From Bacteroidaceae bacterium (GTDB lineage: Bacteria > Bacteroidota > Bacteroidia > Bacteroidales > Bacteroidaceae): a stretch of 64,000 nt of DNA. A program made the translations under genes and the position numbers. Below are positions 22,568-32,656 of this stretch, piece by piece (the first letter of the stretch is position 1; every line of letters starts with the position of its first letter). Below the pieces are notes generated by a model, which saw only the letters and a program-made list of their open reading frames with translations, was not told where the DNA came from and did no database searches. The stretch spans positions 1-64,000 of the forward strand of contig JAKSLM010000004.1 in NCBI GenBank assembly GCA_024401225.1, given 5' to 3'.

Positions 22568-25453
22568 TTACTTTTCTCTTCCAAATGCGAGTGCCTTGCT
22601 GAGCAACAGCCCTGCAACTATCATACACATCAGCAGCATCACGCCGAGGTTGTACCATAGAGTCTTGATGTGCCAAGTACCCAGTATCTTCTCGCTGCTG
22701 TAGAACGGAGCCCGTCCGTTGGTGCTGCGAGGTGTGAGGTATACGAATCCTGCACGAGGCACAATCTGGCCGTCCACTACGTCCAGCAGTCTGTGCTGAT
22801 CGGCGCCTACTACAAAGTTCTCCAGCTGCAGGTTGTAGTTGTTGCGCTTCGTCTCCAGCATCTGTTCCTTGCCCACTTGCCTTATAAAGGCTGTCATGCG
22901 TTTGTCAGCGCTGAGCGTGGCTTCGTTGCCTCGCTTGGTGAGTATGTTTTCTGCCTCGGTCAGGTAGTTGTCGATATCCTCCTTGCCGTCGTATGGCTTC
23001 ATGCCGCAGAACTCCTGGAGCATAGGTAGGTTTTTGTCTATCACCTCCTGATGTATGGCCTTTACCTCGTCGCCTTTTCGCTTCTCGTCGCGTTGCGTCT
23101 CCACTCGCGACTGCAACTCGTGCAGTACTCCGTATTTATAGTACTGATTCTCGTACTTCACCTTGTCGAGGTCGTAGAAGTTGCTCTCGAACTCATTGTC
23201 CGTAAACGACGTTACGGCTAGAGCCTCGTAGGCCCATCTCGATGGTATCATGTCGCCTATCAGCGGTACATTGCCCGTAGTGCTCTTGGGCGTGAGATCA
23301 GAGAAACTGACCACTAGTCCGCACAGCAGAATCTGTGGTATGAGCAGCATCGGGATGCTTATGTAGATTGCCACCACCGAGCTGAGGCATTGCGATAGCA
23401 GCAGTCCTGTCAAGTTGGCCAGCAGAGCCGTCACGAACAGTATCAGCCACCACAACGGCATCATGCCACTGATGCCCATCACTGCGTTGCCCACCAGTAC
23501 GAAGAGCAGCGTCTGTATGAGCGATACGCCCGCCATGTACACTATCTTCGACCATATGTAGCTGCTGTACGACAAGCGGAGGAATTTCTCCCTCTTCAGC
23601 AAGGCCCGATCCTTGATGATCTCCTCTGCGCTGCCACTCATGCCTATGAAGGTTGCTACGATGACTGCCATGAAGAGGTACGACACCAGGTTCTTGTTGG
23701 TCATGATGCTGTAGCCCTCTGGCGGAGCATACCTTGTCAGCATAGCACATACCAAAGCCAGCAATGGCGCTTCGAGCAGCGTTATGGCCAGGTACTGCAG
23801 GTTTGTTATCTTCGTCTTCACGTTGCGGTGCAGGAATATGGCAAATTGCTTCAGCCTGCCCGGCTTCCTCTGGTCTGAGTGAGGCACGTCGGTCGTTTCG
23901 GGTTCTGCCATCTCGGCCCTGTTGTCGAGATATAGCTTATGCCACTCTTGTGGCGTCACCTTTCGCTTGTCCGAGGTCTCACCTATGTCGTTGAGCGATT
24001 TCTCGTCTATGATGTTCAGCACCACCTCTGGGTTTACATTGCCGCAGGTAGGGCAGGCGCTGGTCTCTGAGTCGGCATAGTTGGCCGCTCGCTTGAAGTA
24101 TGTTATGGCATCGATAGGATTGCCGTCGAATACTGGGTATCCGCCCTTGTCGAGTAGCCATAGACGGTCAAACAGCTTGTACACATCGCTCGAAGGCTGG
24201 TGTATGTTGACCACTATCAGTTTGCCCTTGTATGTCTGCTCCTTCAGCAGGTTAATCACCTTCTCCGTGTCGGCCGATGAGAGTCCTGATGTTGGTTCAT
24301 CGAGGAAGAGTACAGCCGGCTCGCGTATCAGCTCCAATGCAATGTTGAGTCGCTTGCGCTGTCCGCCTGAGATGTATTTCTCTATGGCCGATCCTACCTT
24401 TAGATCCTTGGCTGCGTCGAGTCCCAGATCCTTCAGCGTCTTTATCACCCTCTCGTCTATGTCGCTATCGCTCATGCCTTCGAAGCAGAGCTTTGCGGTG
24501 TACCATAGATTTTGGTATACGGTCAGTTCTTCAATCAGCAGGTCATCCTGCGGTACGAATCCGATGAGGCTCTTTGCCTCTGGCTCCGAGATGTCGTGGC
24601 CGTTGATGGTTATGCTGCCTTCCTGAGGCGTGCAGCTGCCGTTCAGAAGCGAGAGCAATGTCGACTTTCCTGTACCCGATCCGCCCATTATGGCAAGCAG
24701 TTCGCCGCTCTTGAGCGTGAAGCTCAGGTCGTGCATTCCGTTGTCGCTGTTTGGGAATCGGAAGTTTATGTTGCGTCCACAGAATTCCACCGCAGCTTTC
24801 TCTGCCTCTCCGCCATTGATTTTGGCGTCATGCTTGGCGCGTATGGCCGAGTAGTAGAGAGGAGTGCCCTTGTGGTTCTTCAGGACACCGCTCTGCTGCC
24901 ACACCTGAAACGTGTCAGGCAGCACAGGCACATCGTTCAGCAACACCACGTCGCTTCCCGTGTAGGTGAATATCAACAGGTTGTTCTCTGGTTCGTAGAG
25001 CGTCTTCAGCGTGCCTTCAAATCCGTCGATGTTGTGTAGCAGCACGTGGTCCGTCTCATTTCCGCACACGTAGTCGCAGAAGTCCTCGTAGATGCTGTCA
25101 GGCACGTTAAACTTCTCCGCTACAATCCTCAGCTCGCTGTTGTCCTTATGTTTTGTCACTCCACAGAACTCCATCAGTCGCAGCAGCATCATCGTCTCCT
25201 CTGTCGAGTGTATCTTGCCATGTAGGTTTGTGCATATGCTCTCTATGATCATCTCCAGATCAATGTCTGGCGATTCGTCATATAGGGTTCGCAGGTCATC
25301 GTAAAGCTCCAGATAAAAATCCGTGTTGCGGATGCCGAAGTGACGTCGCATGTAGCTGACCAAAGTCCTCTTCGACTGCTCTTTGTCCGTGTTTACTTCC
25401 TTGCCAAAGAGAGCAAACAGGTTCAACAGACTTGATAGGATAATGTCGTTCAT
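22568..25453 (-). CDS. ABCG-like ABC transporter with TerB-like N-domain
   Basis: 961 residues. Residues 1-130 are a helical TerB-like domain (LLNLFALFGKEV, then TLVSYMRRHFGI). An ATPase domain follows: Walker A GGSGTGKS (257-264), Q-loop PQDDLL (301-306), signature ISGGQRK (361-367) and Walker B VLFLDE (381-386). From about 560 there is an ABC-2-type membrane domain with six predicted helices (for example YSIMTNKNLVSYLFMAVIV). A large soluble segment (about 800-890) lies between the fifth and sixth helices. This half-transporter layout (ATPase before membrane domain) is that of the ABCG/White group; the substrate is unknown. A TAAATTTG box lies 50 nt upstream. Confidence 0.88.
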   Translation of the reverse strand: MNDIILSSLLNLFALFGKEVNTDKEQSKRTLVSYMRRHFGIRNTDFYLELYDDLRTLYDESPDIDLEMIIESICTNLHGKIHSTEETMMLLRLMEFCGVTKHKDNSELRIVAEKFNVPDSIYEDFCDYVCGNETDHVLLHNIDGFEGTLKTLYEPENNLLIFTYTGSDVVLLNDVPVLPDTFQVWQQSGVLKNHKGTPLYYSAIRAKHDAKINGGEAEKAAVEFCGRNINFRFPNSDNGMHDLSFTLKSGELLAIMGGSGTGKSTLLSLLNGSCTPQEGSITINGHDISEPEAKSLIGFVPQDDLLIEELTVYQNLWYTAKLCFEGMSDSDIDERVIKTLKDLGLDAAKDLKVGSAIEKYISGGQRKRLNIALELIREPAVLFLDEPTSGLSSADTEKVINLLKEQTYKGKLIVVNIHQPSSDVYKLFDRLWLLDKGGYPVFDGNPIDAITYFKRAANYADSETSACPTCGNVNPEVVLNIIDEKSLNDIGETSDKRKVTPQEWHKLYLDNRAEMAEPETTDVPHSDQRKPGRLKQFAIFLHRNVKTKITNLQYLAITLLEAPLLALVCAMLTRYAPPEGYSIMTNKNLVSYLFMAVIVATFIGMSGSAEEIIKDRALLKREKFLRLSYSSYIWSKIVYMAGVSLIQTLLFVLVGNAVMGISGMMPLWWLILFVTALLANLTGLLLSQCLSSVVAIYISIPMLLIPQILLCGLVVSFSDLTPKSTTGNVPLIGDMIPSRWAYEALAVTSFTDNEFESNFYDLDKVKYENQYYKYGVLHELQSRVETQRDEKRKGDEVKAIHQEVIDKNLPMLQEFCGMKPYDGKEDIDNYLTEAENILTKRGNEATLSADKRMTAFIRQVGKEQMLETKRNNYNLQLENFVVGADQHRLLDVVDGQIVPRAGFVYLTPRSTNGRAPFYSSEKILGTWHIKTLWYNLGVMLLMCMIVAGLLLSKALAFGREK

Positions 25454-25502
25454 GGAGTCAATTTCTTTTTGAAGAGTTTTTGCACACCTATAGTTTAGCG
25501 CA

Positions 25503-25510
25503 CAAATTTA
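25503..25510 (-). promoter_or_regulatory. -7 promoter box for ABC transporter gene
   Basis: TAAATTTG on the minus strand, about 50 nt upstream of the ATG at 25453. Confidence 0.5.
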
Positions 25511-25554
25511 GATAAAATAAAAAAAACGTACCTCCAATCAAAGGTTAAAAAACA

Positions 25555-26148
25555 TTAATTCGCCCTACTATTGCACTTCTCCTGCCCATTTTGAGTCAAA
25601 TATAGCACACTTTCAGGTCCCATGTTGAAAATTAAATCGATTATCGACAGGTTCGGTTGGAAGCCGTGCTTGCGAGCAAACACCTGGTAGTATGGTAGCT
25701 CGCAGTCCCATTTGCGGTCATTCAACTGGGTACTTGCAAAGGGCATCATGGTGCGCAGGTCCATCACATCGAGGCATACGTTTACGAGACGCTCGTTGAG
25801 GTCGGCAAGCCACTTCCATTTCGTCTCGTATACAGGTCGGAAATCATCCTGCAGATACTCGAAGTATGCACTATTGTAGTAGCTCGACTCCAGCGCGTAC
25901 CAATGCTGCCTCTGCCAGTCGGCATGCTCGCTCACCTTCACGTCCTTCATCCGGCACTTTCCGCCCACAAACGTACTCCTGTCCACTGGCACCGTAAGCG
26001 CCAATTTCCCGTTTGGTGCGTCTATCCAGCACCTATTGTGTAGCGTCTGCTTCTTGTAGTTGCCCTCCATATCATACACAATTGGTTCGCCCGAATCCAA
26101 CATTCCGGCGAACCAACTTATAGGAGGTAAGTAGTAACTTTGAAGCAT
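25555..26148 (-). CDS. WbqC family protein
   Basis: 197 residues with the WbqC pattern: an N-terminal YLPPISWFAGML, then QTLHNRCWIDAPNGKLALTVPV and W-rich helices (ADWQRQHWYALESSYYNSAYFEY). WbqC-like proteins occur in O-antigen and glycolipid clusters and their exact reaction is not established. In Bacteroidetes the gene is regularly found next to signal peptidase and dapB, as here. It lies 92 bp downstream of lepB. Confidence 0.85.
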   Translation of the reverse strand: MLQSYYLPPISWFAGMLDSGEPIVYDMEGNYKKQTLHNRCWIDAPNGKLALTVPVDRSTFVGGKCRMKDVKVSEHADWQRQHWYALESSYYNSAYFEYLQDDFRPVYETKWKWLADLNERLVNVCLDVMDLRTMMPFASTQLNDRKWDCELPYYQVFARKHGFQPNLSIIDLIFNMGPESVLYLTQNGQEKCNSRAN

Positions 26149-26240
26149 ATCGATTATGGAAGTTAAGAATTATGGTTTTTGAGGAAGATGAAAATTTATT
26201 AGCCTAACTCTTACTTCTTAATTTTTACTTCTTACTTGAT

Positions 26241-27728
26241 TTATTTTATATCATCCACCCACTTGAACAGTCTGTTCCAGCGGATGCGACTGCCAGGATT
26301 GGCATCCGGACTGACGCTAAGCCATACGAACAGAGGCTTTCCAACCACGTGATCCTCAGGAACGAAGCCCCAGAAGCGCGAGTCGGCCGAGTTGTGGCGG
26401 TTGTCGCCCATCATCCAGTAATAGTCCATCTTGAACGTATACTTCTTAGTCTCTTTGCCGTTGATGAATATCTTGCCGCCCTTCACTTCCAATTCATTAG
26501 CCTCGTATACACGGATTGGGCGCTCGTAGATGGCCAGATTGTCGAGCGTGAGGTCGATGCTCTGTCCCTTGGCAGGGATCCAGATAGGGCCGTAATTGTC
26601 GAGAGTCCATCCATACTGATGGTTCAGAGGGTAAAGAGGTTCATGCTCATTGTCCTTCACCTCGATGATTGAATCTACCACGCTGTAAGTCTTCAACTTC
26701 TCCTTCACAGCCTTGGTAAGAGGCATCACGCCGTACATGTTCCACTCCCTGCGCTGTTCATCGCTGATTTCAAGTTCCTGGCACATAGCGTCATACTTCT
26801 CGTACTGCAGATTGTCGTTCGTGTATACCTGGCATGAGAACTGAGCATTTTCAGGAGTCTTCTCCGCCTTGCCATCCACGTATATGATCTTATCCCTGAT
26901 CTGCAGCGTCTGTCCTGGCAGACCCACGCAGCGCTTCACATAGTTCTCGCGACGGTCTACAGGTCGAGCCACTACCTCGCCATACTTTGCCGTATTGGCA
27001 GCTATGATCTGTTTACCTATGTTGTACAACTGGTCGTGTACCTTCTGCTGGTCCTCCCTCGAGAGTCCCGCCATCCTTGGCACCTCGTATCCCTGCTCCT
27101 TGGCAGCCTGAGCGCCCAGGTCGATGCAGGCAGCATAGTAATCAGCATTCAAAGCTACAGCACATGTGTCGCCAGCAGGATAGTTGAACACCACGATGTC
27201 ACCCAGTTCCACCTTGCCCAGGCCCTTCACGCGGCGATAGTCCCAATGAGGCCACTCGATGTAGCTCTTGCAACCGAACAACGGCATAGTGTGCTGAGTC
27301 AGCGGCATGGTGAGTGGTGTCTGCGGGATGCGTGGACCATAGCTCACTTTGCTCACCAGCAAGTAGTCGCCCGTTAGCAGGCTCTTCTCCAGCGAGCTTG
27401 AAGGAATCTGGTAGTTCTGGAAGAAGAACTGATTCACAAAGTATACAGCTACCAGTGCAAACACGATAGCATCAACCCACGACATCAGGAACCTTCCCAT
27501 TCCGTCCAGTTCCTTCCACCATGTCCATTTTATCTTCTTCGTGATGTATATATCATATATAAAAGGTAGAACCACAAGGCCCATCCAGCTGCCTACCCAG
27601 TACAGGAATGCAAGGTACAGCACGGTGACAACAGCCAACTTGGCCCACTTCACCCATCCAGCCTCAGGCTTCTCGCCCTTGCCTTCCAGCTTCTTCGTCT
27701 TCTTAAACTCTGAATAATTAAAACCCAT
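26241..27728 (-). CDS. lepB: Signal peptidase I (S26 family)
   Basis: 495 residues. Two membrane segments are at about 30-62 and 84-104. The catalytic serine motif is QIPSSSLEKSLLTGD, giving Ser112 (a variant of PSGSMxPTL). The catalytic Lys265 lies in ENYVKRCVGLPG. The C-terminal box is MGDNRHNSADSRFWG. Compared with the Escherichia coli enzyme it has large insertions between the Ser and Lys boxes (about 150-255) and before the last box, as is usual in Bacteroidetes. It removes signal peptides from exported proteins. It is in the dapB-lepB-wbqC order. Confidence 0.93.
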   Translation of the reverse strand: MGFNYSEFKKTKKLEGKGEKPEAGWVKWAKLAVVTVLYLAFLYWVGSWMGLVVLPFIYDIYITKKIKWTWWKELDGMGRFLMSWVDAIVFALVAVYFVNQFFFQNYQIPSSSLEKSLLTGDYLLVSKVSYGPRIPQTPLTMPLTQHTMPLFGCKSYIEWPHWDYRRVKGLGKVELGDIVVFNYPAGDTCAVALNADYYAACIDLGAQAAKEQGYEVPRMAGLSREDQQKVHDQLYNIGKQIIAANTAKYGEVVARPVDRRENYVKRCVGLPGQTLQIRDKIIYVDGKAEKTPENAQFSCQVYTNDNLQYEKYDAMCQELEISDEQRREWNMYGVMPLTKAVKEKLKTYSVVDSIIEVKDNEHEPLYPLNHQYGWTLDNYGPIWIPAKGQSIDLTLDNLAIYERPIRVYEANELEVKGGKIFINGKETKKYTFKMDYYWMMGDNRHNSADSRFWGFVPEDHVVGKPLFVWLSVSPDANPGSRIRWNRLFKWVDDIK

Positions 27729-27877
27729 TTCGGATGATTTATGATTTGTGATTTATGATTTATCGCCTCTCAACTCTAACCGCCGAGCGGAATAGGAGTT
27801 CGGTTTGCTACGACGGTAGCAAAGCGGTGCTTTAGCAACCCAAAGGAGTGCCGAAGGCCCCCCCTCTAACATCTCTA
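27729..27877. other. dapB-lepB gap with repeats and small hairpin
   Basis: It contains ATGATTTGTGATTTATG-type direct repeats (27733-27760). A hairpin TTTGCTAC (27804-27811) / GTAGCAAA (27816-27823) has a 4-nt loop. No gene. Confidence 0.5.
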
Positions 27878-28594
27878 CTAAAACTTAAACATATCGTCAA
27901 TAGTCAGCAGACCATGGTTCTTACCAGTGAACTCGGCTGCCAGCACCGCACCGAGAGCAAAGCCCTGACGACCATGGGCATCGTGGGAGATGGTGATGAT
28001 ATCCTCAGGCGAGTCGTAGCTGATGGTGTGGATGCCAGGCACCTCCTTGCGGCGGATGTCATCAATGCGGAGCACACCCTCGGCAGTCTCGTGCAGCCCC
28101 CAGCGGTTCTTGCGGTCCAGATATTCGATGATACCCTCAGCCAGTGTGATGGCAGTACCAGAAGGAGCATCGAGCTTATGCACGTGGTGAGTCTCCACCA
28201 TGTTCACGTCGTACTGCTCAAACTGATTCATGATTTTTGCCAGATACTTGTTTACAGCTGAGAAGATAGCTACGCCTACGCTGAAATTGCTTGCCCAGAA
28301 CAGAGTCTTTCCATCTTCCGTACATGCCTTGCGTACCTCGTCGCCATGCTCCTTCATCCATCCTGTACTTCCGCTCACCACCTTCACGCCGGCCTTCCAT
28401 GCCTTCAGGTAGTTGTCGTAGGCAGTCCATGGAGTAGTGAACTCGATAGCCACGTCGGCGCTTGCGAACGCCTCGCTCTCAAACTCATCCTGATTGTCAA
28501 TATCTATGATGCTCACGATCTCATGACCGCGACTGATGGCAATCTGCTCAATCATCTTGCCCATCTTGCCGTATCCTATCAATGCTAATTTCAT
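27878..28594 (-). CDS. dapB: 4-hydroxy-tetrahydrodipicolinate reductase
   Basis: 238 residues from the ATG at 28594, which has AAGGAT upstream; a 24-codon upstream extension was discarded. The N-terminal Rossmann motif is LIGYGKMGKM (5-14). The substrate-binding and catalytic block is ETHHVHKLDAPSGTA, with the DapB His-His and Lys residues. Length and motifs are typical. The enzyme reduces the heterocyclic intermediate in diaminopimelate/lysine synthesis with NAD(P)H and so feeds peptidoglycan. It is the first gene of the dapB-lepB-wbqC group. A TAACTTTG box lies at 28683-28690. Confidence 0.95.
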   Translation of the reverse strand: MKLALIGYGKMGKMIEQIAISRGHEIVSIIDIDNQDEFESEAFASADVAIEFTTPWTAYDNYLKAWKAGVKVVSGSTGWMKEHGDEVRKACTEDGKTLFWASNFSVGVAIFSAVNKYLAKIMNQFEQYDVNMVETHHVHKLDAPSGTAITLAEGIIEYLDRKNRWGLHETAEGVLRIDDIRRKEVPGIHTISYDSPEDIITISHDAHGRQGFALGAVLAAEFTGKNHGLLTIDDMFKF

Positions 28595-28682
28595 ATCCTT
28601 GAAAAAAAATATAATAGTGATGTAAACGTATTTATACTCCTTCTTGTGTGGCAGAACCGCCATCACAATACGAAAATCGCTG

Positions 28683-28690
28683 CAAAGTTA
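28683..28690 (-). promoter_or_regulatory. -7 promoter box for dapB
   Basis: TAACTTTG on the minus strand, about 90 nt upstream of the dapB ATG. Confidence 0.5.
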
Positions 28691-28785
28691 ATCATTTACG
28701 CCGGAAAAACTCCACTTTGCAACGTTTTTTAAACATCTTATACTACAATTATCACATCTTATGCCATATTGAAGCCAAAACCGCC

Positions 28786-28814
28786 CTTGGTATCAAAATA
28801 AATGTGTATATTTG
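28786..28814 (+). promoter_or_regulatory. Promoter of DUF2851 gene
   Basis: TATATTTG at 28807-28814, with CTTG at 28786-28789 as a weak -33 element 17 nt upstream. The leader is about 40 nt. Confidence 0.55.
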
Positions 28815-28861
28815 CAAGCAAATCGTTAGATGTCAAAAAAGAAATATATTAACGGAGCGTT

Positions 28862-30190
28862 ATGGAACAAATGTTGCATTATGTGTGGAAACACAGGATC
28901 TTTCCGCTGCAAAAGCTTGTGACGGTCGATGGCCGTGAACTTGAGGTGCTGCACCCTGGCATTCAGAACCGCGATGCTGGTCCCGATTTTACTGGCGCAA
29001 AAGTGGTGATCGATGGCGTGGTGTGGGTTGGCAATGTGGAGATCCACGAACGCACAAGCGACTGGTTCCGACATCATCACGATGAAGATGAACGCTATGA
29101 TAACATTATTCTTCATGTGGCGGGCATAGTGGATTGCGACCTGCACTACCGAATGGGTAGAGGAGACACAAAGGTGCCACAGCTGGAATTGAAGGTACCA
29201 GAATATGTGATGGCCAACTATGACGATCTGCTGCGTGCCGACCATGAGCCTCGATGTGCTGACATCATACCATCGTTCTCCAGCATCTCCCTGCATTCGT
29301 GGATGGCAGCCCTGGAGGTGGAGCGCTTGCAGATGCGCACCGAGCAAATAGAGGAGAGGCGCAGAATGCTGAACCTCAACTGGGAGGATACGCTGTTTGT
29401 TACCATTGCTCGTTCGTTTGGTTTTGGTCACAATGGTGATGTGTTCGAGCGTTGGGCTCATAGCATTCCGATGGGTGCAGCAGCCAAGCATCGCGACTCT
29501 CTGTTCCAGATTGAGGCCCTGTTTTTCGGCCAGGCGGGACTGTTGGAAAGCACAGAGTGCAGAGGTGGAAATGCAGAGGAAAGTGAGGACCCATATTTCC
29601 GTCAGTTACAGACTGAATATCGGTTTCTGAGGCAGAAATTTTCATTGACTCCTATCAATGGGGCAGAGTGGAAATTGCTCAGGATGCGTCCGCAGCAGTT
29701 TCCGCACATCAAGATTGCCCAGCTTGCCGTGATGTACTGCGAACAAAAGGTGAACCTATCGGCCTTGGTGAATGCTGACGACATACAGGCCATGATGCAA
29801 ATGCTTACTACTCGCGTGAGCGACTACTGGCGGACTCACTACACGTTTCGCAAGGAACATGCACAGGCATCGTCCAAGGCGTTGTCGGCAGGTGCCAAGC
29901 GCCTGGTGCTCCTCAACTGCGTGGCACCTATGCTATTTGCATACGGCCGATACAAGGGCGATGAGGCGATGTGCGAACGTGCTTTGATGATATGGGAACA
30001 GTTGCCAGCTGAGGATAACCGCGTGATTCGTCATTTCGTGGCAGCAGGCATAGTGCCCGAGTGTGCTGCCGACACGCAGGCTTTGATGCAGTTGAATGCA
30101 AACTACTGCGAGCGTCACGACTGCCTGCGATGTCGTATGGGCGAGGAGTTTGTGAGGCGTACACCTGGATTTCTGAGGGAAGAGAGGTGA
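28862..30190 (+). CDS. DUF2851 family protein
   Basis: 442 residues, full length for the family. The N-terminus shows the family signature: EQMLHYVWKHRIF, then LEVLHPGIQNRDAGPDF and NVEIHERTSDWFRHHHDED. The NxDxGPDF...G.VEIH...SDW pattern resembles a nuclease- or hydrolase-like core, but no activity is established. The C-terminal half is helical and contains CxxHDCLRC (ERHDCLRCRMG), a possible zinc-binding element. It is monocistronic and ends before a strong bidirectional terminator. Confidence 0.88.
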   Translation: MEQMLHYVWKHRIFPLQKLVTVDGRELEVLHPGIQNRDAGPDFTGAKVVIDGVVWVGNVEIHERTSDWFRHHHDEDERYDNIILHVAGIVDCDLHYRMGRGDTKVPQLELKVPEYVMANYDDLLRADHEPRCADIIPSFSSISLHSWMAALEVERLQMRTEQIEERRRMLNLNWEDTLFVTIARSFGFGHNGDVFERWAHSIPMGAAAKHRDSLFQIEALFFGQAGLLESTECRGGNAEESEDPYFRQLQTEYRFLRQKFSLTPINGAEWKLLRMRPQQFPHIKIAQLAVMYCEQKVNLSALVNADDIQAMMQMLTTRVSDYWRTHYTFRKEHAQASSKALSAGAKRLVLLNCVAPMLFAYGRYKGDEAMCERALMIWEQLPAEDNRVIRHFVAAGIVPECAADTQALMQLNANYCERHDCLRCRMGEEFVRRTPGFLREER

Positions 30191-30243
30191 CAATACCTAT
30201 ACATCTGATTGGCTCTACATGGTATCATAGTAACGATTCTTTG

Positions 30244-30306
30244 ATAAGATATACTATCATATTCGGTGGGATAGTATATCTTCTGCGATAAGATAGTATA
30301 TCTTAT
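30244..30306. repeat. Three-copy inverted element ATAAGATATACTATC
   Basis: ATAAGATATACTATC lies at 30244-30258. Its 13-bp reverse complement GATAGTATATCTT lies at 30270-30282. A second, longer reverse copy GATAGTATATCTTAT lies at 30292-30306. The first copy can pair with either of the others, giving two mutually exclusive hairpins. Confidence 0.75.
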
Positions 30307-30390
30307 TGCGTTTCTTCAATAAGATTCATGCTGTACGATTACAGCGCCTATGTGCGCATGCTACACCTTCAACATTACATATTAGTAAAG

Positions 30391-30428
30391 CAAAGGACGA
30401 AAAGCTTGTGATTGCTTTTCGTCCTTTG
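30391..30428. terminator. Bidirectional terminator
   Basis: CAAAGGACGAAAAGC (30391-30405) pairs perfectly with GCTTTTCGTCCTTTG (30414-30428) around an 8-nt loop. It lies between the convergent DUF2851 and DUF2264 genes. Confidence 0.8.
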
Positions 30429-30458
30429 TGTATGTTTTAGATGCGTGGGTGCCTGCTT

Positions 30459-32507
30459 TTAGAAGCGTACGGTGCGTGTGGTCTTGTCGGCGAGGCGCAC
30501 GGTGACGCTCTTGCCATCCTTAGCTATGCTGATGGACTTGACTGGCTGGAGCTCCTTGGCTGTGAAGCCTGAGGATGATTTGCCCGTCTTCTTCCACAAC
30601 TGGAGGGTAACGTAGATGCGTGTGCCCTCGATGTGGTCGTGAAGTATAGGGAGGAGGCAGGCGTTGCTGACTGGATGGAGCCCGGTAGGGTAGAGCACCT
30701 CGGTTGGGCTGCTCCATCCGGCAAGCGGAATCTGTGCGAGCTCGTACTCTCCATTGCCATAGCAGGTGATGCTCTGCTTGCCTATGGTGAGGGTGCGAGA
30801 GGTGAAGCCTGCCTGTGGATCGGTGGATGGAGTGAGCTGTGGGAGTGTGTAGTGGCCGAGCGAGATGTCGGTAGGTTCGCCTACGCTGACCTTGTCGACG
30901 CGCAGGATGCCATCAGGAAGGGTGATGTCGGCAAGCTGGTAGCGCACCTTATCGTCGGTTTCGAGGACAGCATCGCGGCGGTATACTTCCTGGTCGAAGC
31001 TCAGGTAGTCGTAGAGACGAAGCACTTCCCATTCGCCTTTCTTGTTCTTTGTGCCCCAGTTCATAGAGATTTCACCTTTCTTGCCATCTGCCATCCAAGG
31101 GAACTCGGTGTTGTAGGCAAGCTTGTTGTAGTTTTCGGACGAGCGGAACTTCTGCCAGTCGGCAGCTACTGTCTCGTGGCACCAAGAACGCATCTCTGAA
31201 CCTCCGCAGTTAGGATAGTTGGTGATGAGAAGTCCTGTGGCTGGCTGGAGGCGGTTGTAGACACGGCCCGGCTTGATGTCGTCAGCCCATGGACCTTCGT
31301 TCTCTATTGCGCTCCAGTACTTGGATGTCTCTGGGAGGAGAAGGCCGAGGAACGCCTTGCCAATCCAATAGACGGAACCACGGCAGCTATAGATCTGCAC
31401 GCAAGGATCGAACGGACCATAGAAGCCCATGGTAGGTACGCCGTTCTCGAGGAAGTGTGGATTGGTCATGAACTGAAGGAGTGAGGCTGAAGCGATGCGG
31501 CGCATCCATCCGTAGTTGACGCCTTCGAACTGGCCGTACTCGAGGAGTGGAAGCGGGGTGACTGCGGCAAAACGATAGCAGATGCTGCGCCCCCACATGT
31601 TCATGCGACCGTCGCGTGCAAACATATAAGGGTAGTTGTCGATGAGGTCGTGCTGATTGCGTGTGATGCGCTCGGCGAGCTTCTGGTAGATGTCGTTGTC
31701 GAGTCCTGTGCCTGCTGCTGGACGCATCTTCTTACCATAATACTCTGCCCACAGTGGTCCGTAGCTCTGGTATGCCCACATGCTGTAGTAGTCGTAGGCT
31801 GGAGCGTCGTTGTACCATCCCTCGCCACGATAGCGGTTGACGAGTTTGTCGAGCCAGTTGACCAACTTCTTCTCGTCGACCTTGTAGCCGTGATCCTTCA
31901 TAAAACTGAGGATAAAGACGTTGAAGAACATCCAGTTGGAATCGATGGTAGGTCCTTCACCATAGCTGAGGAGTGTGGCAGCGAGGTCGTCCTGCTCCTG
32001 CTTGCTGAGTCGGTCCCAGAGTACCTCAGGTGCTGCAGTCATGGAGATGGTGAGGGAAGCAAGCTCAAGGAGTGTCTGTCCTGCTCCTCCACGGAGATGC
32101 GGGATGTAGTGCTTGCTGAGAGGGTTGGAGATGCTGACGAGCTGATGGTGGTAGTAGTCAGCCACCTTTATGCCATGGAGGGTGAGGTCGGGATTGTCGT
32201 GGAGAAGTGGCGCTGCAACGAAGAGTGTGCGGGCCAGTCCCTCGAGCTTGGCAGTCTTTGATCCACTTGGGTTGGCAGGATAGGTCTTGTCGAGCTGCTT
32301 AGGGAAGTACATCGGGTCGTCAATGCTGTGTATGTGACTGAAGGCGCCATCGAGAAGATAGGTGCCTGCCTCGATCCAATGGCGGCGAGTCATGCCGCTG
32401 TATGGACTAAGCTGATAGTCGGGTGCGTTGACATGGAAGGTACCATCGGGTGTAGTTTGTGCCGAGCAGGTGAGGGCTACGACAAAAAGGAGTGCGAAGA
32501 GGAGCAT
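30459..32507 (-). CDS. Exported DUF2264 protein (GH154-like)
   Basis: 682 residues with a signal peptide ([17 protein letters not shown]). The DUF2264 block covers about 30-400: [72 protein letters not shown]-terminal beta-rich part follows. As I recall, the DUF2264 family has been assigned to glycoside hydrolase family GH154, with a Bacteroides beta-glucuronidase as founding member, so an (alpha/alpha)-barrel acting on uronic-acid-containing glycans in the periplasm is likely. No SusCD pair is adjacent, so the gene stands alone. It has its own promoter box at 32562-32569. Confidence 0.82.
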   Translation of the reverse strand: MLLFALLFVVALTCSAQTTPDGTFHVNAPDYQLSPYSGMTRRHWIEAGTYLLDGAFSHIHSIDDPMYFPKQLDKTYPANPSGSKTAKLEGLARTLFVAAPLLHDNPDLTLHGIKVADYYHHQLVSISNPLSKHYIPHLRGGAGQTLLELASLTISMTAAPEVLWDRLSKQEQDDLAATLLSYGEGPTIDSNWMFFNVFILSFMKDHGYKVDEKKLVNWLDKLVNRYRGEGWYNDAPAYDYYSMWAYQSYGPLWAEYYGKKMRPAAGTGLDNDIYQKLAERITRNQHDLIDNYPYMFARDGRMNMWGRSICYRFAAVTPLPLLEYGQFEGVNYGWMRRIASASLLQFMTNPHFLENGVPTMGFYGPFDPCVQIYSCRGSVYWIGKAFLGLLLPETSKYWSAIENEGPWADDIKPGRVYNRLQPATGLLITNYPNCGGSEMRSWCHETVAADWQKFRSSENYNKLAYNTEFPWMADGKKGEISMNWGTKNKKGEWEVLRLYDYLSFDQEVYRRDAVLETDDKVRYQLADITLPDGILRVDKVSVGEPTDISLGHYTLPQLTPSTDPQAGFTSRTLTIGKQSITCYGNGEYELAQIPLAGWSSPTEVLYPTGLHPVSNACLLPILHDHIEGTRIYVTLQLWKKTGKSSSGFTAKELQPVKSISIAKDGKSVTVRLADKTTRTVRF

Positions 32508-32516
32508 AGGGGATAG

Positions 32517-32556
32517 TTATGAATTAAGAATTATGAATTAAGAATTATGAGTTATT
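32517..32556. repeat. AATTAAG/AATTATG tandem repeat
   Basis: A run of ATGAATTAAGAATT units between the DUF2264 start and its promoter box. The same unit occurs at 691-730, 33660-33693 and 36386-36417. Confidence 0.6.
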
Positions 32557-32561
32557 GGGGG

Positions 32562-32569
32562 CAAAGTTA
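32562..32569 (-). promoter_or_regulatory. -7 promoter box for DUF2264 gene
   Basis: TAACTTTG on the minus strand, about 55 nt upstream of the ATG; the AATTAAG run would form the leader. Confidence 0.5.
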
Positions 32570-32589
32570 ATGAAAATAAGTGGAACGAA

Positions 32590-32625
32590 AAAGAAAATGC
32601 CTCATCATTTTTTTTGTGATGAGGC
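32590..32625 (-). terminator. Terminator of SPFH gene
   Basis: GCCTCATCA (32599-32607) pairs with TGATGAGGC (32617-32625). On the minus strand it is followed by ATTTTCTTTTTC. Confidence 0.8.
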
Positions 32626-32656
32626 AAAATCTATGTGTATATGGGGAGGAGGATAG

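Larger units (their letters stand above)
30191..30458. other. Intergenic with triple inverted element and terminator
   Basis: No gene. It contains a three-copy inverted element (30244-30306) and a bidirectional terminator (30391-30428), listed separately. Confidence 0.6.

Noticed and set aside
28826..29491. 221-codon minus-strand frame opposite DUF2851
   Set aside because: It covers the DUF2851 promoter and start and has no family signature.
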